From assembly GCF_900108875.1 (NCBI RefSeq), contig NZ_FNYJ01000006.1, positions 357,055-421,054 on the forward strand: a DNA stretch of 64,000 bases, in the 5' to 3' direction. Source of the DNA: Pseudomonas sp. NFR16 (GTDB lineage Bacteria > Pseudomonadota > Gammaproteobacteria > Pseudomonadales > Pseudomonadaceae). This document shows, piece after piece, positions 62,970 through 64,000 of the stretch; positions within the stretch are counted from its first letter, which is position 1, and every line of letters starts with the position of its first letter. A model generated the notes under the pieces. That model made no database searches and had not been told where the DNA came from. It saw only the letters and a program-made list of their open reading frames with translations. The translations under genes and the position numbers were made by a program.

Positions 62970-63190
62970 CTTTTCGTAGGACCGGCTTTAGCCGGGAAGG
63001 CGTCGGTCATTAGACCGTTGCTCGAAGGGGCGTTAGAAACAGTTGGCTCACTCCCACCTGTTTCGCGGCGTGACGCCACTCGCCAAAACACCACAAACCC
63101 CCTGTGGGAGCGAGCTTGCTCGCGATGGCTTCAGTTCAGCCGCCCAATCTCCACCAAGAGAAACGCCCTCATGGCGAGCAAGCTCAATAC
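62970..63190. repeat. Left REP block flanking the transposase gene
   Basis: From the TAGGACCGG element through CTCCCACCTGTTTCGCGGCG to a REP core at 63104-63125 and GCGAGCAAGCTCA near 63186. The part from 63051 is repeated in the same orientation at 63862-64000 with scattered differences. Confidence 0.8.
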
Positions 63191-63253
63191 CACCTGTTGC
63201 CCGGTGCGAGACGGCTCCGTGAAATGTCGTCTTATGCTGAGCCGTGAGTGTGT

Positions 63254-63724
63254 TCATTCAGGGTGTGCCAGCCAGACCGCGTCCCATAGCGGGTAGTCGC
63301 CCACACGCCTCACCAGCCCAGCCCTCAAGGGGTTGGCAATGATGTAACGCGCACATCTCAGCAACGCCTCCTCGTGGCGAACGGCTGTGTCATGGTAGCC
63401 GGATTGCCAGAGGCTACCTTGAAGCCCCGCGCGCTTGTTTACCGCTATCGCCGTCTTTGATTTCACCCTTTGCACCGTCTGACAAAGCGAACCGGTACCA
63501 AGCGCGACCAGCCAGTGAAAATGATCAGGCATGACCACCCAGGCCAATGAGTCAGCCATGCCTGATTCCTCTACAGCCCGCAGCTCGTCGACCAACAACC
63601 TTCCAGTGCGCCAGTCGGCGAAGTCAGTGCGGTGTTGCGCAAGACGTGATGTCACAAGATAAATTCTTCCGGGTTCTGAAAACCTCCCGGTGCGCAGGCT
63701 GCGCGAGTGCGGTTGTTCGGCCAT
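63254..63724 (-). CDS. REP-associated tyrosine transposase (RAYT, Y1/IS200-like)
   Basis: Single-strand DNA transposase-like protein of 156 aa. It has the HUH motif H68-F-H70 in MPDHFHWL and the probable nucleophile Y127 in YIIANPLRAGLV. The N-terminus GRIYLVTSRL is typical of RAYTs. It is flanked by REP sequences on both sides, as expected, since RAYTs are single-copy domesticated enzymes that mobilise REPs. Complete and apparently functional. Confidence 0.92.
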   Translation of the reverse strand: MAEQPHSRSLRTGRFSEPGRIYLVTSRLAQHRTDFADWRTGRLLVDELRAVEESGMADSLAWVVMPDHFHWLVALGTGSLCQTVQRVKSKTAIAVNKRAGLQGSLWQSGYHDTAVRHEEALLRCARYIIANPLRAGLVRRVGDYPLWDAVWLAHPE

Positions 63725-63845
63725 TCCCTGACTCCCTGCTAAAGGCTGCCCATAAATCTAGCCAGTGGCCGGGTCGGTCGAGCGGGAGTGTGTTGCCTGA
63801 TGTTGTGCGTGCTTCTGTACAGTCTATGTCGCCCGCACGGGCCAA

Positions 63846-63936
63846 TTCGCGAGCAAGCTCGCTCCCACCTGTTTCGCGGCGCGACGCCACTCGCCAGAAC
63901 ACCACAAAACCTCGTGGGAGCGAGCTTGCTCGCGAA
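63846..63936. repeat. REP pair (BIME-like) right of the transposase
   Basis: Two perfect 23-base inverted cores, TTCGCGAGCAAGC... at 63846-63868 and ...GCTTGCTCGCGAA at 63914-63936, separated by 45 bases. Confidence 0.88.
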
Positions 63937-64000
63937 GGCTTCAGTTCCGCCACCCAATCGCCACCGGCAGAAATGCCCTCATCGCGAGCAAGCTCACTCC
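63862..64000 (+). repeat. Right copy of the flanking repeat (cut by window end)
   Basis: Direct repeat of 63051-63190, beginning CTCCCACCTGTTTCGCGGCG and ending in GCGAGCAAGCTCA. It probably continues beyond the window. Confidence 0.82.

Noticed and set aside
63739..63957. Small open frames right of the transposase gene
   Set aside because: They translate REP repeats (LAPTRFCGVLASG-type peptides) and are not genes.
63001..64000. CRISPR array at the right end
   Set aside because: Repeats are palindromic REP cores without regular spacing or unique spacers, and no cas gene is present.

Overview
The window is a stretch of Pseudomonas chromosome (GC-rich, short intergenic gaps, strong codon bias that leaves long antisense open frames). 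The block slt, ABC-F ATPase, UspA, fadBA, DUF1653, topA, DUF6586, a 78-aa protein, sulA/lexA, psrA, nagZ and methylthioinosine phosphorylase follows the order I recall from P. aeruginosa (roughly PA3020 to PA3004). LexA reads like syringae-group versions. I saw no rRNA, tRNA, prophage or CRISPR array.

Region by region. 1-3086: start of a leftward Psl exopolysaccharide operon (pslA, pslB, first codons of the next gene). 3562-9501: lipid kinase, a NarL-type two-component pair, CheV with a sigma-28 promoter and a neighbouring helical protein that looks like a degenerate Hpt domain, and a MOSC protein. 9572-18922: Slt, an ABC exporter, a GFA-type protein, a hybrid PAS kinase, Uup and UspA. 19033-31429: conserved housekeeping block with fatty-acid oxidation (FadBA and regulator PsrA), topoisomerase I, the SOS pair lexA-sulA with two LexA boxes, NagZ recycling and purine/methylthio salvage.

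31499-42226 is more accessory: HAD phosphatase, DUF6555 protein, periplasmic aldose epimerase, a FadR-type GntR regulator with a lactonase and araFGH (sugar uptake and oxidative aldose use), an amidase and an XRE regulator. 42544-46133 is a pqiA-pqiA-pqiB-pqiC envelope lipid-transport operon.

46431-52731 is the most interesting part: a near-perfect sigma-54 promoter, a periplasmic quinohaemoprotein alcohol dehydrogenase whose signal peptide carries an apparent one-base frameshift, an AldA-type aldehyde dehydrogenase, an AcoR-like sigma-54 activator, and a stand-alone 23-codon pqqA (PQQ precursor peptide) with its own ribosome site and terminator but no pqqBCDE nearby. Together these look like an alcohol-induced oxidation module that brings its own supply of cofactor precursor.

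52746-56658 is a D-tartrate module: LysR regulator divergent from tarD, then a DctA-type dicarboxylate carrier. 56770-62851 holds small envelope or hypothetical proteins, a xanthine/urate permease, an ArsR-type regulator and an aldehyde dehydrogenase. The right end has a REP-associated tyrosine transposase flanked on both sides by copies of the same REP-containing sequence; related repeats occur at 32.6, 48.7 and 55 kb.
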